A DNA stretch of 64,000 bases from Pseudonocardia sp. ICBG1293 (GCF_020131355.1 NZ_JAHLEL010000047.1:62001-126000); one strand, 5' to 3'; positions 50,066 to 59,447 are shown, counted from the first letter of the stretch. Made by a program: numbers and translations. Notes: generated from the sequence alone by a model not told the origin.

Positions 50066-50080
50066 TACGTGTACGGATCG
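50066..50080. promoter_or_regulatory. Shared motif TACGTGTACGGATCG upstream of the monooxygenase gene
   Basis: This 15-mer agrees at 13 positions with one upstream of the gentisate dioxygenase gene (51223-51237). It lies 75-89 bp upstream of the monooxygenase start, in the region divergent from the MarR-MarR gene. It is a candidate binding site of that regulator. Confidence 0.5.
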
Positions 50081-50231
50081 ATTGGCGAAGCTACGAGCGA
50101 TCAGGACCCCTGTCAACCGCCTCTCAGCAGGACGATCCCCCGACAGATCCAAAAACTCCGTACAACATCTACCGTGGTGCGATACAGTCGTTCGCACACG
50201 GAAGACGTACTGCAGCGGAGGTCTCCCCAAC

Positions 50232-51143
50232 GTGACGGACGCACGGCCGGACGAGGTCCGGGTGGCGTCGGCGCCGATGTTGTCGCTCGACCAGGCCTCC
50301 GGTCACCTCATCCGCCGCTCCCAGCAGAGGCACACGTTGCTGTGGAGCCAGGAGTTCCACGGCGACCTGACCGGCCCGCAGTACGCGGTGATCTGCGCGA
50401 TCGCCGGGGACGACGCCCTGGACCAGCGCGCAGCAGGCGAGCGTGCCTCACTGGACAAGTCCAGCACCGCCGATGTCGTGGCCCGACTGGAGGGGCAGGG
50501 CTGGCTGCGCTGGACCCGCGACCCGGAGGACGCGCGCCGCAAGACACTGCGACTGACCCAGCTCGCCCGCACCGCGCTCGGCGACGTGACCCGCCGGGTC
50601 GCGCAGGTACAGCAACGACTGCTCGAGCCGTTACCCGGCGAGGGGGGCGAGGAGATGCTGGCCGCTCTGCGGCTGGTCGCCTACGAGGGCGACCCACCGG
50701 TGCGGGGACGGGCCGACGGGCACGTACTCGCACTGGACACCACTCCGGGCCACCTCATCCGGCGGGCCCAGCAGGTGCACACGACCATCTGGAGCGAGGA
50801 GGTCGGCCGCACGATGACCGCGCCGCAGTACGCGGTGCTCAGCGCCCTCTGGGCCCATCCCGGCGGCATCGACCAGACCACCGCGGCCGAGCTCGCGTCG
50901 GTCGACAAGTCGAGCATGGCCGACATCGTGCGCCGGCTGGTGAATCGCGACTGGGTCGGCCGTACCCGCGACCCCGCGGATGCGCGGCGCCGCCTCCTCG
51001 GCCTCACCGATGCCGTGCGCGCCGAACTGACCGAGCTCACCCCGGCCGTGCGGCGGGTGCAGGAGCGAGTGCTGTCACCGCTCGACGCGACGCAGCGACA
51101 GGCGTTGCTCGAGGGACTGCACGCGCTGGCGTTCGCGAAATAG
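50232..51143 (+). CDS. Tandem MarR-MarR fusion regulator
   Basis: The protein of 303 residues contains two complete MarR domains in one chain. The first (about residues 14-150) has GHLIRRSQQRHTLLWSQEF, GPQYAVICAI and ERASLDKSSTADVVARLEGQGWLRW. The second (about 170-300) repeats this as GHLIRRAQQVHTTIWSEEV, APQYAVLSAL and ELASVDKSSMADIVRRLVNRDWVGR. MarR proteins normally act as homodimers, so the fusion can act as a built-in asymmetric dimer or form a four-winged assembly. It is divergent from the monooxygenase gene and upstream of the gentisate dioxygenase gene. Similar 15-bp motifs lie before both, so it probably controls both. The ligand is likely an aromatic acid. Confidence 0.88.
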   Translation: MTDARPDEVRVASAPMLSLDQASGHLIRRSQQRHTLLWSQEFHGDLTGPQYAVICAIAGDDALDQRAAGERASLDKSSTADVVARLEGQGWLRWTRDPEDARRKTLRLTQLARTALGDVTRRVAQVQQRLLEPLPGEGGEEMLAALRLVAYEGDPPVRGRADGHVLALDTTPGHLIRRAQQVHTTIWSEEVGRTMTAPQYAVLSALWAHPGGIDQTTAAELASVDKSSMADIVRRLVNRDWVGRTRDPADARRRLLGLTDAVRAELTELTPAVRRVQERVLSPLDATQRQALLEGLHALAFAK

Positions 51144-51146
51144 CCT

Positions 51147-51155
51147 GTACACGGA
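51147..51155. promoter_or_regulatory. GTACACGGA motif after the MarR-MarR gene
   Basis: The 9-mer GTACACGGA recurs exactly at 51226-51234 and, with one change, at 50071-50079. Two copies at 79-bp spacing precede the gentisate dioxygenase gene, which suggests cooperative binding of the MarR-MarR protein. Confidence 0.4.
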
Positions 51156-51222
51156 GCACTCTCCCCGGGGCACCCCGACTTCCTTGACGACTCATCAGGC
51201 CCGTCGTACCGTCTTGTGTTAG

Positions 51223-51237
51223 TACGTACACGGATCG
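51223..51237. promoter_or_regulatory. Shared motif TACGTACACGGATCG before the gentisate dioxygenase gene
   Basis: It lies 21-35 bp before the ATG of the dioxygenase gene and agrees at 13 of 15 positions with the motif at 50066-50080. TACGTA is a palindrome within it. The position overlaps the expected promoter or leader, which suits a repressor site. Confidence 0.5.
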
Positions 51238-51257
51238 TTTTGCAGATCGGAGTGGAG

Positions 51258-51892
51258 ATGACGACTCGGCGCTTCGCCGCGACCGACCCGGAGCTGGACG
51301 AGCTCTACGGTCACCTCGCCGCACGATCCGTCCAACCGCTGTGGGAGCTGTCCGGGTTGCTCACCCGGGAGCCGCACGTCGCGGGAGTGCCCCACCGGTG
51401 GGCCGGCCGCGACCTCCGCGAGCTGGGCGCCCGGGCGGGCGAACTCGTCCCGGTGGATCGCGGCGGGGACCGCCGGGTCCTCGCCTGCTGCAATCCGGGC
51501 CTGGGTGGCGCTCCCTACGCGGTGTCGACGCTGTGGGCGGCCGTGCAGTACCTGCGCGGCCACGAGGTGGCCCCCGCACACCGGCACACCCCGGCTGCGC
51601 TGCGGTTCATCGTGGAGGGTGAGGGCGTATGGACCCTCGTCGACGGCGACCCGATCCACATGGGCCCCGGCGATCTGGTGCTCACCCCCAGCTGGACCTT
51701 CCACGAGCATCACAATCCCGGCGACCGTCCGATGATCTGGATGGACGTGCTCGACCTCCCGATCGTCGCCGCGCTCGACGCCGTCTTCTTCGAAGAGGGC
51801 CCGTCTGAGCAGGCCGACACCCGCACCGCGCCGCGATCGGCCTCCGAGGGGTGGTTCGGCGGTGGACCGGGTCTCACCCCGGTCACTGCACC
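51258..51892 (+). pseudogene. Gentisate 1,2-dioxygenase, 5' part, truncated by IS110
   Basis: About 210 residues from ATG 51258 (GGAGTGGAG before it) belong to the gentisate / 1-hydroxy-2-naphthoate dioxygenase family of bicupins. The first cupin is complete, with the iron-binding pattern APAHRHTPAALRFIVEGEG and WTFHEHHNPGD. The similarity ends at about GPGLTPVTAP, where the second IS110 element begins. The usual length is about 350-380 residues, so the second cupin is gone. The family opens the ring of gentisate to maleylpyruvate with Fe(II) and O2. The rest of the gene is not found on the other side of the element, where another gene is cut too. Confidence 0.82.
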
Positions 51893-52108
51893 CGTTACCT
51901 TCTTGATCAAGCCCGCTGAGGGCTTGCAGGCCGCCGGCCGCGGTATGACTGACTGCCCCTGTCGCCCGATGATCTGGGGGGTGTTGTCGCCGTGGCCGGA
52001 GGGCGCCAACGACCGCTGATAGAGACCTGACCCGTGTGGTCTGCTCGTAACGTGGCTGCCGGCGCGGGTGCTCGTGGTCGGCCTGCCGCGACGAGAAGGG
52101 AGCGGCGG
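51893..52108 (+). ncRNA. Candidate bridge RNA region of IS110 element 2
   Basis: This non-coding region of about 215 bp lies between the truncated host gene and the transposase start. It contains ATAGAGAC, also found at the far end of the element, in the same relative positions as the equivalent repeat of IS110 element 1. By family knowledge this is where a bridge RNA is encoded. No folding was done. Confidence 0.4.
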
Positions 52109-53341
52109 TTGCCCGATCCTGACCAGCACCCGACCGGGTTCGCGGTGTTCTGCGGCCTGGACGTGGGCAAGTCCGAACACCACGCCTGCGCGGTCGACAC
52201 CAACGGGAAGCGGGTGCACGACAAGGCCCTGCCCAACGACGAATCGGCGCTGCGCACCGTGCTGTCCGGGCTGGCCGAGCACGGCGCGGTGCTGATGGTC
52301 ATCGACCAGCCCGCCTCGATCGGAGCGCTGGCCATCGCCGTCGCTCGTGATCTGGGGATCACGGTGGCCTACCTGCCCGGGCTGGCGATGCGCCGCATCG
52401 CCGACCTGCATCCCGGGCAGGCCAAGACCGACGCCCGCGACGCCCACGTGATCGCCGAGGCCGCCCGGACGATGCCGCACACCCTGCGCCGGGTCGGCAC
52501 CGACGACGAGACCCTCGCCGAACTCACTGTGCTCGCCGGTTACGACGATGACCTGGCTGGGCAGAGCACCCGGCTGACGAACCGGCTGCGCGACGCCCTG
52601 CTGCATGTTCATCCCGCCCTGGAACGCCTGCTCGGGCCACGCCTGGACCGCGGTGGCGTGCTCGACCTGCTCGCGGCCGCGCCCACCCCGCAAGCCCTGC
52701 GAGAGCTCGGCGCTGACGGGATCGCCGAGACGATGCGGGCCCGGTCGCCTCGACTGGCCCGCACCCTTCCCGCCCAGATCCTGACCTCGCTCGACGCCCA
52801 GAGCCTGACCGTTCCCGGCACGGCCGCGTTCGCCCGTGTCATCACCGGCGTCGCCGGGCAGCTGCGCCAGGTCCACACCGAACGCGACCAGCTCGCCGAC
52901 GAGCTCGAAGCCCGCCTGGAGGCCCACCCTCTTGGACCGGTCCTGACCTCGATGCCCGGACTCGGGGTCAGGACCGCCATCAAGATCCTCACCATCGTCG
53001 GCGACGGCTCCGGGTTCCCCACCGCCGGGCACCTCGCCGCTTACGCCGGCCTCGCCCCAGTCACCCGCCGCTCCGGCACCTCGATCAAAGGCGAAACCCG
53101 ATCCCAGCGCGGCAACCACGCCCTGAAATCCGCGCTGTTCCTGTCCGCATTCGCCGCCCTGGCCGACCCCGCCAGCCGCGCCTACTACGACCGCAAACGA
53201 GCCGCCGGCAAACGACACAACGCCGCCCTGATCTGCCTCGCCCGACGCCGCACCGACGTCATCTACGCCATGCTCCGCGACCGCCGCCCCTACAACCCGC
53301 CCACGGTCAACAACCCCGATCCAGAACTCGCCGCCGCTTGA
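52109..53341 (+). CDS. IS110-family transposase (second type)
   Basis: The protein has about 410 residues from TTG 52109 behind GAAGGGAG; earlier in-frame starts lack a ribosome site. The DEDD part shows FCGLDVGKSEHHACAVD and KTDARDAHVIAEAART. The C-terminal part shows SMPGLGVRTAIKIL and LAAYAGLAPVTRRSGTSIKGE with the catalytic Ser. It appears complete. It differs in sequence from the first IS110 transposase and represents another subgroup. Confidence 0.93.
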   Translation: MPDPDQHPTGFAVFCGLDVGKSEHHACAVDTNGKRVHDKALPNDESALRTVLSGLAEHGAVLMVIDQPASIGALAIAVARDLGITVAYLPGLAMRRIADLHPGQAKTDARDAHVIAEAARTMPHTLRRVGTDDETLAELTVLAGYDDDLAGQSTRLTNRLRDALLHVHPALERLLGPRLDRGGVLDLLAAAPTPQALRELGADGIAETMRARSPRLARTLPAQILTSLDAQSLTVPGTAAFARVITGVAGQLRQVHTERDQLADELEARLEAHPLGPVLTSMPGLGVRTAIKILTIVGDGSGFPTAGHLAAYAGLAPVTRRSGTSIKGETRSQRGNHALKSALFLSAFAALADPASRAYYDRKRAAGKRHNAALICLARRRTDVIYAMLRDRRPYNPPTVNNPDPELAAA

Positions 53342-53356
53342 CGAACCCATAGAGAC

Positions 53357-55599
53357 ACCCCCCCGGGGGACGCCGCGCCCGCCAGGACGTCGTCGAACGA
53401 CCACTCGCCGCCCGCTGCCGTGACGCCGTCGGCGTGCAGCTCACCGCCGCCGGTGACGGCGAGGATCCGTTCCCGCAGCGCGGTGGCCGCGGCGTGCAGC
53501 GCCTTGCCGGCGACGGTGGTGCCCGCGGACGCGAACGCGCCGGTGTCGTAGCCGCAGGCGTCGGTGTCGCCGTGGTGGGCGTCGACCCGGTCCGGGGTGG
53601 TGCCGAGCACGGTCGCGACGACCTGGCGGTGGGTGGTCGTGGTGCCGTTGCCGAACTCGACGGTGCCGGCGCCGAGCCGGTAGCGCCCACCCGGCAGCAG
53701 GGTCACCGTGGTGGTGGCGGCGTGCCCGAACGGGGCCATCGTGGTCATCATGCCCAGGGCGGTGCCCTCGCCGACGCGCCAGGTGGGGCCGTCCGGGACG
53801 GGGTCGCCGGTCCCGTCGGCCAGGGCGTCCTGCACGAGGTCGAGGCACTGGTCCATGCCGTAGCTGGTCCAGTGCAGGTCGTGTTCGGGCTCGCCGTGGT
53901 GGGCGACGTGCAGCGGGTCCCCGGCGCGGACCATGTTGCGCCGCCGCAGGTCGAACGGGTCGAGGCCGGTGACGACCGCCAGCTCGTCCATCGCGGACTC
54001 GACGGCGAACATCACCTGGCCCAGGCCGTAGCCGCGGAACGCGCCGCTGGGGACGTTGTTCGTGTAGACGACCTCGGCGTCGAGGTGCTTGACGGGGCAG
54101 CGGTAGACGCTGACCGACTCGGCGACGGAGTGGAACAGCACCCCGCGGGAGTGGTTGCCGTAGGCGCCGGTGTCGGACAGGACGTCGAGCTTCATCGCGG
54201 TGAGCAGGCCGTCGTCGTCGGCGCCGAGGGTGACCGCGACCCGCATCGGGTGGCGCAGCGCGGTACGGGTGAACTCCTCGGTCCGGGTGAACTCGTGCAC
54301 GACGGTGCGCCCGGTCCGCAGCACCGCGAGCCCGACGAGGTCCTCGGCGAACATCTCCTGCTTGCCACCGAACCCGCCGCCGACCCGCGCGGTGTGCACC
54401 CGGACCCGGTCGGGGTCCAGGCCCAGCACGCGGGCGAGCTCGCCCCGGGTGAGGAACGGGACCTGGGTGCCGGCCCGCACCACGAGGCGCCCGTCGTCGT
54501 CGAGCGAGCCGATCGCCCCGTGGCACTCGAGCTGGGCGTGGGAGACGCGGCTGGTGCGCCAGGTACCGGTGACGGTGTGCGCCGACCCGGCGAGCGCGGT
54601 GTCGACGTCGCCGCCGTGTCCGCCGTGCAGGGCGAGCACGACGTTGCGGGACGCGTCGTCGACGCGGTCGGCCGGGGTCCGGTCCGGGTGCACCAGCGGC
54701 GCGCCGGGCAGCCGGGCCGCCTCCGGATCCAGTACGGCGGGCAGCACCTCGTAGTCGACGGCGATCAGGGCGCAGGCGGCCTCGGCCTGTGCCGGTGTCC
54801 GCGCGACGACGGCCGCGACCCGCTGCCCGACGTGGCGGACGACCTCGTCGAGCATCCGGGTGTCGTCCGGGTCGTCGGTGCGGTGCTCGTGCCGGGCGGT
54901 GGAGTAGCGCAGGTCCGGGACGTCGTGGTGGGTCAGCACCAGCGCGACGCCCGGGGCCGCCCGGGCCGCGGTGGTGTCGATCGACCGGATGCGGGCGTGC
55001 GCGTGCGGGGACCCCAGGATCCGCAGGTGCAGGGCGCCGGTGAGGGCGACGTCGAAGGTGAACGGCTCGGCCCCGGTGACGATCCGCTCGGCCGCCTCGG
55101 GCCGCGCCGAGCACCCGACGGCACCCACCGCCCGGGCCGGCGCCGGGGCGGCGTCGGGGGCGGCCGGGGCGAGGGCGGTCTCGATGGCCTCGCGGATGCT
55201 GCGGTACCCGGTGCAGCGGCACAGGTTGCCCTTCATCCGGCGCGGCAGGTCGGCGAGGTCGTGCGCGGTGAGCGCGGCGGCGGTGACGATCTGGCCCGCG
55301 GTGCAGAACCCGCACTGGAACCCGAACCGCTCGACGAACGCCTGCTGGACCGGGTGCAGCTCACCGTCCGGCCCGGCCAGCCCGGCGACGGTCGTGACCC
55401 GTGCGCCGTCGAGGCGCGCGGCGGGGATCAGGCAGGAGTGCACGGGCCGGTCGTCGAGCAGGACGGTGCAGGCGCCGCAGTCCCCGGCGTCGCAGCCCTT
55501 CTTGACCTCGAGGTGCCCGTGCTCGCGCAGGAACGTGCGGGTGCACTGGCCCGGCGCGGGTTCGGCCTCCAGCTCGGCGTCGTTGACGTGCAGCTTCAC
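53357..55599 (-). pseudogene. Xanthine dehydrogenase, fused Fe-S and Mo domains, C-terminus lost at IS110
   Basis: About 745 residues remain from GTG 55599. The N-terminal 160 residues hold two [2Fe-2S] clusters (GCDAGDCGACTVLL with CLIPAARL, then CGFCTAG with NLCRCTGYRSIREAI). The molybdopterin domain follows (RTSRVSHAQLECHGAIGS, then VGGGFGGKQEMFAEDL and PSGAFRGYGLGQVMFAVES). The frame runs into the IS110 element after FDDVLAGAASPG, so roughly the last 150 residues, with the catalytic Glu region of the family, are missing. Small and large subunits are fused in one chain while the FAD subunit is separate, an unusual split. The enzyme would oxidise hypoxanthine and xanthine to urate; this copy cannot be functional as it stands. 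Confidence 0.85.
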
Positions 55600-56402
55600 G
55601 ACAGCTCCTCCCGGACCTGCTCCAGCAGGACGGCGCTGACCCCGTGGCGCCAGTCCGCGGAGCCGAGCGGGTCGGTGTACCAGCCGTCGACGGCGTCGAC
55701 GTCGGCGCGCAGCCGGGCCGCGTCGGGGACCCCGGCGGGATAGCGCAGGACGGTGGGGGCAGTGGTCGCGGCGGTGATCACGAACGTCGCGGCGCCACCG
55801 TCGTGTGCGGTGTCGACCCGCCCGGTCAGCACCGCGCCGGAGCGGCCGAGCTCGGCGAGGGCGATCCTGCGGAAGGCGGTGCGGGCGCGCAGTGCGGCGC
55901 CCGGCAGCTCGATCACGCGCAGGACCTCGCCGGGCCCCAGCGTGGTGGTGCCGTCGCCGGTCACCAGCGTCGCGACCGGCACGCGGTACTCCCCGCCGCC
56001 GGGCGGCCAGACGAGGGCGACGCCGTCGAGGGTGGCGGCGAGGGCGACCATCCCGGCGGCGGCGAAGGCACGGCAGACGTTCCCGCCGACGGTCGCGGTG
56101 TGCCAGATCTTCCAGGACGCGAGCAGGGCGTGCGCGCACTGGGCGAACAGCGGGACCCCGGTCCGCTCACCGTGCGCGGTGAGGTCGGCGATCGGACAGG
56201 TCGCGGCCACCGAGAGTCCGCCGTCGGCCAGCTCGGACAGCGGCTCCCAGCCCATCGTCGTGAGGTCGACCAGGCCGGTGACGCCGGGCTGCGGCTCGGA
56301 GAACAGCCACGTCCCGCCGGCGAGGATCCGCTCCCCCGGCGCCAGCGCCAGGTCGGCGCGCTCGCGGGCCCGCCGGAACCCGGTGACGGTGTGCAGGTCC
56401 AT
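55596..56402 (-). CDS. FAD-binding subunit of the xanthine dehydrogenase
   Basis: The protein of 268 residues is a CoxM/XdhB-type flavoprotein subunit. The FAD-binding loop reads LAGGTWLFSEPQPG, followed by IWHTATVGGNVCRAF, and the C-terminal CODH flavoprotein domain is present. It takes electrons from the Fe-S clusters of the partner chain and passes them to NAD+ or another acceptor. Its stop overlaps the GTG of the Fe-S/Mo gene (GTGA), and it starts 4 bp after the deaminase stop. It is intact but its partner is truncated, so it may be idle. Confidence 0.85.
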   Translation of the reverse strand: MDLHTVTGFRRARERADLALAPGERILAGGTWLFSEPQPGVTGLVDLTTMGWEPLSELADGGLSVAATCPIADLTAHGERTGVPLFAQCAHALLASWKIWHTATVGGNVCRAFAAAGMVALAATLDGVALVWPPGGGEYRVPVATLVTGDGTTTLGPGEVLRVIELPGAALRARTAFRRIALAELGRSGAVLTGRVDTAHDGGAATFVITAATTAPTVLRYPAGVPDAARLRADVDAVDGWYTDPLGSADWRHGVSAVLLEQVREELS

Positions 56403-56406
56403 CCGC

Positions 56407-57771
56407 TCACCCGGCCTTCGCGACGAGGTCACGGTGCACGGCGGCGCACGCGGCGGCGACGGCGTCCGTGTCGACGGTCCGGAGGGTGTCCCGTTCCACG
56501 ACCGTGCGCCCGTGCACGAGCAGCAGCTCCAGCGGCGGCGGGGTGCCCAGGACCAGGGCGGCGACCGGGTCGGCGACGTCGCGGTGGCGGAAGCCGTCGA
56601 GGCGCCACAGGGCGAGGTCGGCGAGCTTGCCGGGCTCGATCGAGCCGATCTCGTCCTCGCGGCCCAGCACCCGGGCACCGCCGAGGGTGCCCAGCTCCAG
56701 GGCGTCGCGCACGGACAGCGCGCGGGGGCCGCCCGCGGCGCGGGCGAACAGGACCGCGTGCTTGACGTCCTCCAGCAGGTGGGTGCCCTCGTTGGAGGCG
56801 GCGCCGTCGACGCCGATCCCGACCCGGGCGCCCGCGTCGACCAGGTCGCGGACCCGGGCGATGCCCGCACCGAGCCTGCCGTTGGAGGTGGGGCAGTGTG
56901 CGACGCCGGTGCCGGTGGAGCCGATCGTCTTCACCGCCCCGTCGTCGAGGTGCACCGTGTGGGCGAACCACACGTCGGGCCCGGTCCAGCCCAGGTCCGC
57001 GACGTACTCGGTGGGCGTGGCGCCGAAGTGCTCCCGGCAGTAGGCCTCCTCGTCGTCGGTCTCGGCGAGGTGGGTGTGCAGCCGGACGCCGAGCTCACGG
57101 GCCAGCGTCGCGGACTCGCGCATCAGCTCCGGGGTCACCGAGAACGGCGAGCACGGGGCCAGCGCGATCCGCAGCATCGACCCCGGCGACGGGTCGTGCC
57201 AGCGGGCGACCGCCTCGGCGGACGCGGCGAGGATCTCGTCCCGGTCGGAGACGACGTGGTCCGGCGGCAGCCCGCCGGCGCTGCGCCCGAGGTCCATCGA
57301 CCCGCGGGTCGGGTGGAACCGCAGCCCCACCTCCGCGGCGGCGCGGATCTCGGCGCCCAGCACGTCGCCCCCCTCGCGGGGGAAGACGTAGTGGTGGTCG
57401 GTCGTGGTGGTGCAGCCCGACAGCGCGAGCGCGGACAGCGCGCCGGTGGCGCCGGTGTGCACGGCGTGCTCGTCGATCCCGGCCCACACCGGGTACAGCG
57501 TGGTCAGCCACTCGAACAGCGTGTGGTCGACGGCGAGCCCGCGGGTCACCCACTGGTAGAGGTGGTGGTGGGTGTTGACCAGGCCCGGGGTGAGCAGGCA
57601 GCCGCGGGCGTCGACCCAGCGGTCGTAGGACCCCGCCGGCGCGGGGCCCGGCCCGACCCCGGCGATCCGCTCCCCCTCCACCACGACGTGGCCACCCGGG
57701 TACTCCTCCCCGGTGACGGTGACGACGTGGGCACCCTCGATGGCGGTCCGGCCGGCGCTGGGCTGCTGCAT
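56407..57771 (-). CDS. 8-oxoguanine deaminase
   Basis: The protein of 454 residues is an amidohydrolase of the cytosine/8-oxoguanine deaminase group. Metal ligands lie in LVNTHHHLYQWVTRG, RLHTHLAETDDEEAYC and WFAHTVHLDD, and the last Asp in GIGVDGAASNEGTHLLEDV, all typical of 8-oxoguanine deaminase. It converts 8-oxoguanine to urate and ammonia, feeding damaged guanine into purine catabolism. It heads the operon with the FAD and Fe-S/Mo subunits and is divergent from pucR across 92 bp. Guanine-type deaminases are the alternative, but the neighbourhood and motif set favour the named activity. ATG 57771 was chosen as the first start before the family N-terminus. Confidence 0.88.
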   Translation of the reverse strand: MQQPSAGRTAIEGAHVVTVTGEEYPGGHVVVEGERIAGVGPGPAPAGSYDRWVDARGCLLTPGLVNTHHHLYQWVTRGLAVDHTLFEWLTTLYPVWAGIDEHAVHTGATGALSALALSGCTTTTDHHYVFPREGGDVLGAEIRAAAEVGLRFHPTRGSMDLGRSAGGLPPDHVVSDRDEILAASAEAVARWHDPSPGSMLRIALAPCSPFSVTPELMRESATLARELGVRLHTHLAETDDEEAYCREHFGATPTEYVADLGWTGPDVWFAHTVHLDDGAVKTIGSTGTGVAHCPTSNGRLGAGIARVRDLVDAGARVGIGVDGAASNEGTHLLEDVKHAVLFARAAGGPRALSVRDALELGTLGGARVLGREDEIGSIEPGKLADLALWRLDGFRHRDVADPVAALVLGTPPPLELLLVHGRTVVERDTLRTVDTDAVAAACAAVHRDLVAKAG

Positions 57772-57863
57772 GGTCCCAGTGCACCGTGCGACGGTCACCG
57801 GGAGAAGGCACCGCCGTGACGAATCGGGGTCCCGCGCGCCGCACCGAGTTGTAGGTTCCTCCC

Positions 57864-59417
57864 ATGCTGCTCTCGGAGCTCGTCGCGCGTCCGGAGCTGC
57901 GGCTGCGGGTCCTGCACGGTTCCGCCGCCGAGCTGGAGCGGTCCGTGCGCTGGGTCTACCCGACCGACCTGCCCGACCCGTCGCGCTACCTGGGCGGTGG
58001 CGAGCTGGTGGTGTCCGGGCTGGTGTGGCGGCGGACGCCCGCGGACTCGGATCGGTTCGTCGCGGCCGTCGCCCGGTCCGGCGCGGCCGCACTGGTGGCG
58101 GGTGAGGCGGTGTTCGGGGACATCCCGGCCGACGTCGTCGACGCCTGTCGCCACCACGACCTCGTGCTGGTCGCGGTGCCGGTGGACGTGTCGTTCGGCG
58201 CGGTCACCGAGGCGGTGGTCGGGGCGCTGTCCGCGGCCCGCGGGGACCGTCTCGCCCACACCCTGGGCCGGCACCGGCGGCTGCTCGCCGCGTTCGCCGG
58301 CGGCGCGGACCTCGCCGACCTGACCGGTTCGGTGTCGGCGGGGACGGGTCTGGTCTGCCGGGTGCTGACCGCCTCGGGTGGCCTGCTCGCCGGGCCGGAC
58401 CTGCCCGACCCCGAGCGCGACGCCGTCGTGGCCGGGTTCCTGACCGAGGGCCGGCTGCCGGTGACCGTCCCGGCCGGTGCGGCGGGCACGGGACACCTGG
58501 TGGTGCCCGCGGCCCCGGGGACCGCGCGGGCCACCGGCTGGCTGGTCGCGGCGGCGCAGCCGCCCGGGGTGGCGCAGGCGGGCACCGACGTGGTCGACGC
58601 CGTCGGGGAGCTGGCCGCGATCGCCGCGCTGGACCGGGCCCGGCGGCGGGAGGGTGCGGCGGTGGCCCGCCCGATCGCCGACGACGCGCTGGCCAGGGTC
58701 GCGGCCGACACCGGGGACCGCCCGGAGACCCGGGTGCGGCTGCGCCAGGCCGGGGTCGAGCCGGACGGGGTCCTCGTCGTGGTCGTGCTGCACGCCTCGG
58801 GCGTCGCGGACCCGGCCGACACCGCCCACACCGTGCTGCTCGACGCCCTGGTCGGGGCCGGCCCGGCCGCGGTCGGGGTGCAGGGCGGTGCCGCGGTCGC
58901 CGTCGTCGCGGTACCCGCCACCCCGGGCACCGCGGACCCGGTGGAGCAGGTGCTGGCCGCGCTGCACCGGCTCGGGCCGGGACTGGCCGGCGGACGGCTG
59001 TCGGCCGGGGTGTCCCGGCCGACCGCCGCGGACGCGCTGGCCGGGGCGCTCGCCGAGGCCGGGCACGCCGCCGGGCTGGCGGCGGCCCGGCCCGGCCCGG
59101 TCACGGCGGTGCGGGCCGGGGAGATCACCTCGCACGTGGCGCTGCTCGCCGGGGTCCCGGACGAGGTGCGGCGCGGGTTCGCCGCGCAGGTCCTCGGCCC
59201 GGTGCTCGACCACGACGCGCGGTCGGGCACCGGGCTGGTGGAGACCCTGGAGGCGTTCCTCGACGAGTCCGGGTCGTGGAACCGGACCGCGGCCCGGCTG
59301 CACCTGCACGTCAACACCGTCCGCTACCGGATCGGCCGGGTGGCCGAGCTGACCGGGCGCGACCCGTCGTCGTTCGCCGACCGCGTCGATCTCTACCTGG
59401 CGCTGCGCTCGCGCTGA
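57864..59417 (+). CDS. pucR: PucR-family purine catabolism regulator
   Basis: The protein has 517 residues. The N-terminal PucR domain begins LLSELVARPELRLRVLHGSA and contains SVRWVYPTDLPDPSRYLGGGELVVSGL. A GGDEF-like middle region is followed by the C-terminal helix-turn-helix (LEAFLDESGSWNRTAARLHLHVNTVRYRI in two blocks). PucR proteins activate purine-degradation genes in response to allantoin or related compounds. It is divergent from the 8-oxoguanine deaminase operon, so the 92-bp gap should hold its sites. The urate permease and urease genes downstream fit the same regulon. Confidence 0.93.
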   Translation: MLLSELVARPELRLRVLHGSAAELERSVRWVYPTDLPDPSRYLGGGELVVSGLVWRRTPADSDRFVAAVARSGAAALVAGEAVFGDIPADVVDACRHHDLVLVAVPVDVSFGAVTEAVVGALSAARGDRLAHTLGRHRRLLAAFAGGADLADLTGSVSAGTGLVCRVLTASGGLLAGPDLPDPERDAVVAGFLTEGRLPVTVPAGAAGTGHLVVPAAPGTARATGWLVAAAQPPGVAQAGTDVVDAVGELAAIAALDRARRREGAAVARPIADDALARVAADTGDRPETRVRLRQAGVEPDGVLVVVVLHASGVADPADTAHTVLLDALVGAGPAAVGVQGGAAVAVVAVPATPGTADPVEQVLAALHRLGPGLAGGRLSAGVSRPTAADALAGALAEAGHAAGLAAARPGPVTAVRAGEITSHVALLAGVPDEVRRGFAAQVLGPVLDHDARSGTGLVETLEAFLDESGSWNRTAARLHLHVNTVRYRIGRVAELTGRDPSSFADRVDLYLALRSR

Positions 59418-59424
59418 GCCGGGC

Positions 59425-59442
59425 GCCGGCGGTCGCGCCGGC
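59425..59442. terminator. Hairpin between pucR and the permease gene
   Basis: GCCGGCG, loop GTCG, CGCCGGC: a perfect 7-bp stem between the convergent genes, 8 bp past the pucR stop and 6 bp from the permease stop. It probably ends both transcripts. Confidence 0.6.
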
Positions 59443-59447
59443 CGGGC

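Larger units (their letters stand above)
51893..53356 (+). mobile_element. IS110-family element 2
   Basis: The left end is placed where gentisate dioxygenase similarity stops. The right end is placed at the 8-mer ATAGAGAC (53349-53356), 7 bp past the transposase stop. The same 8-mer occurs at 52019-52026, 82 bp before the transposase start. Exact ends are uncertain by several bases. Confidence 0.7.
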
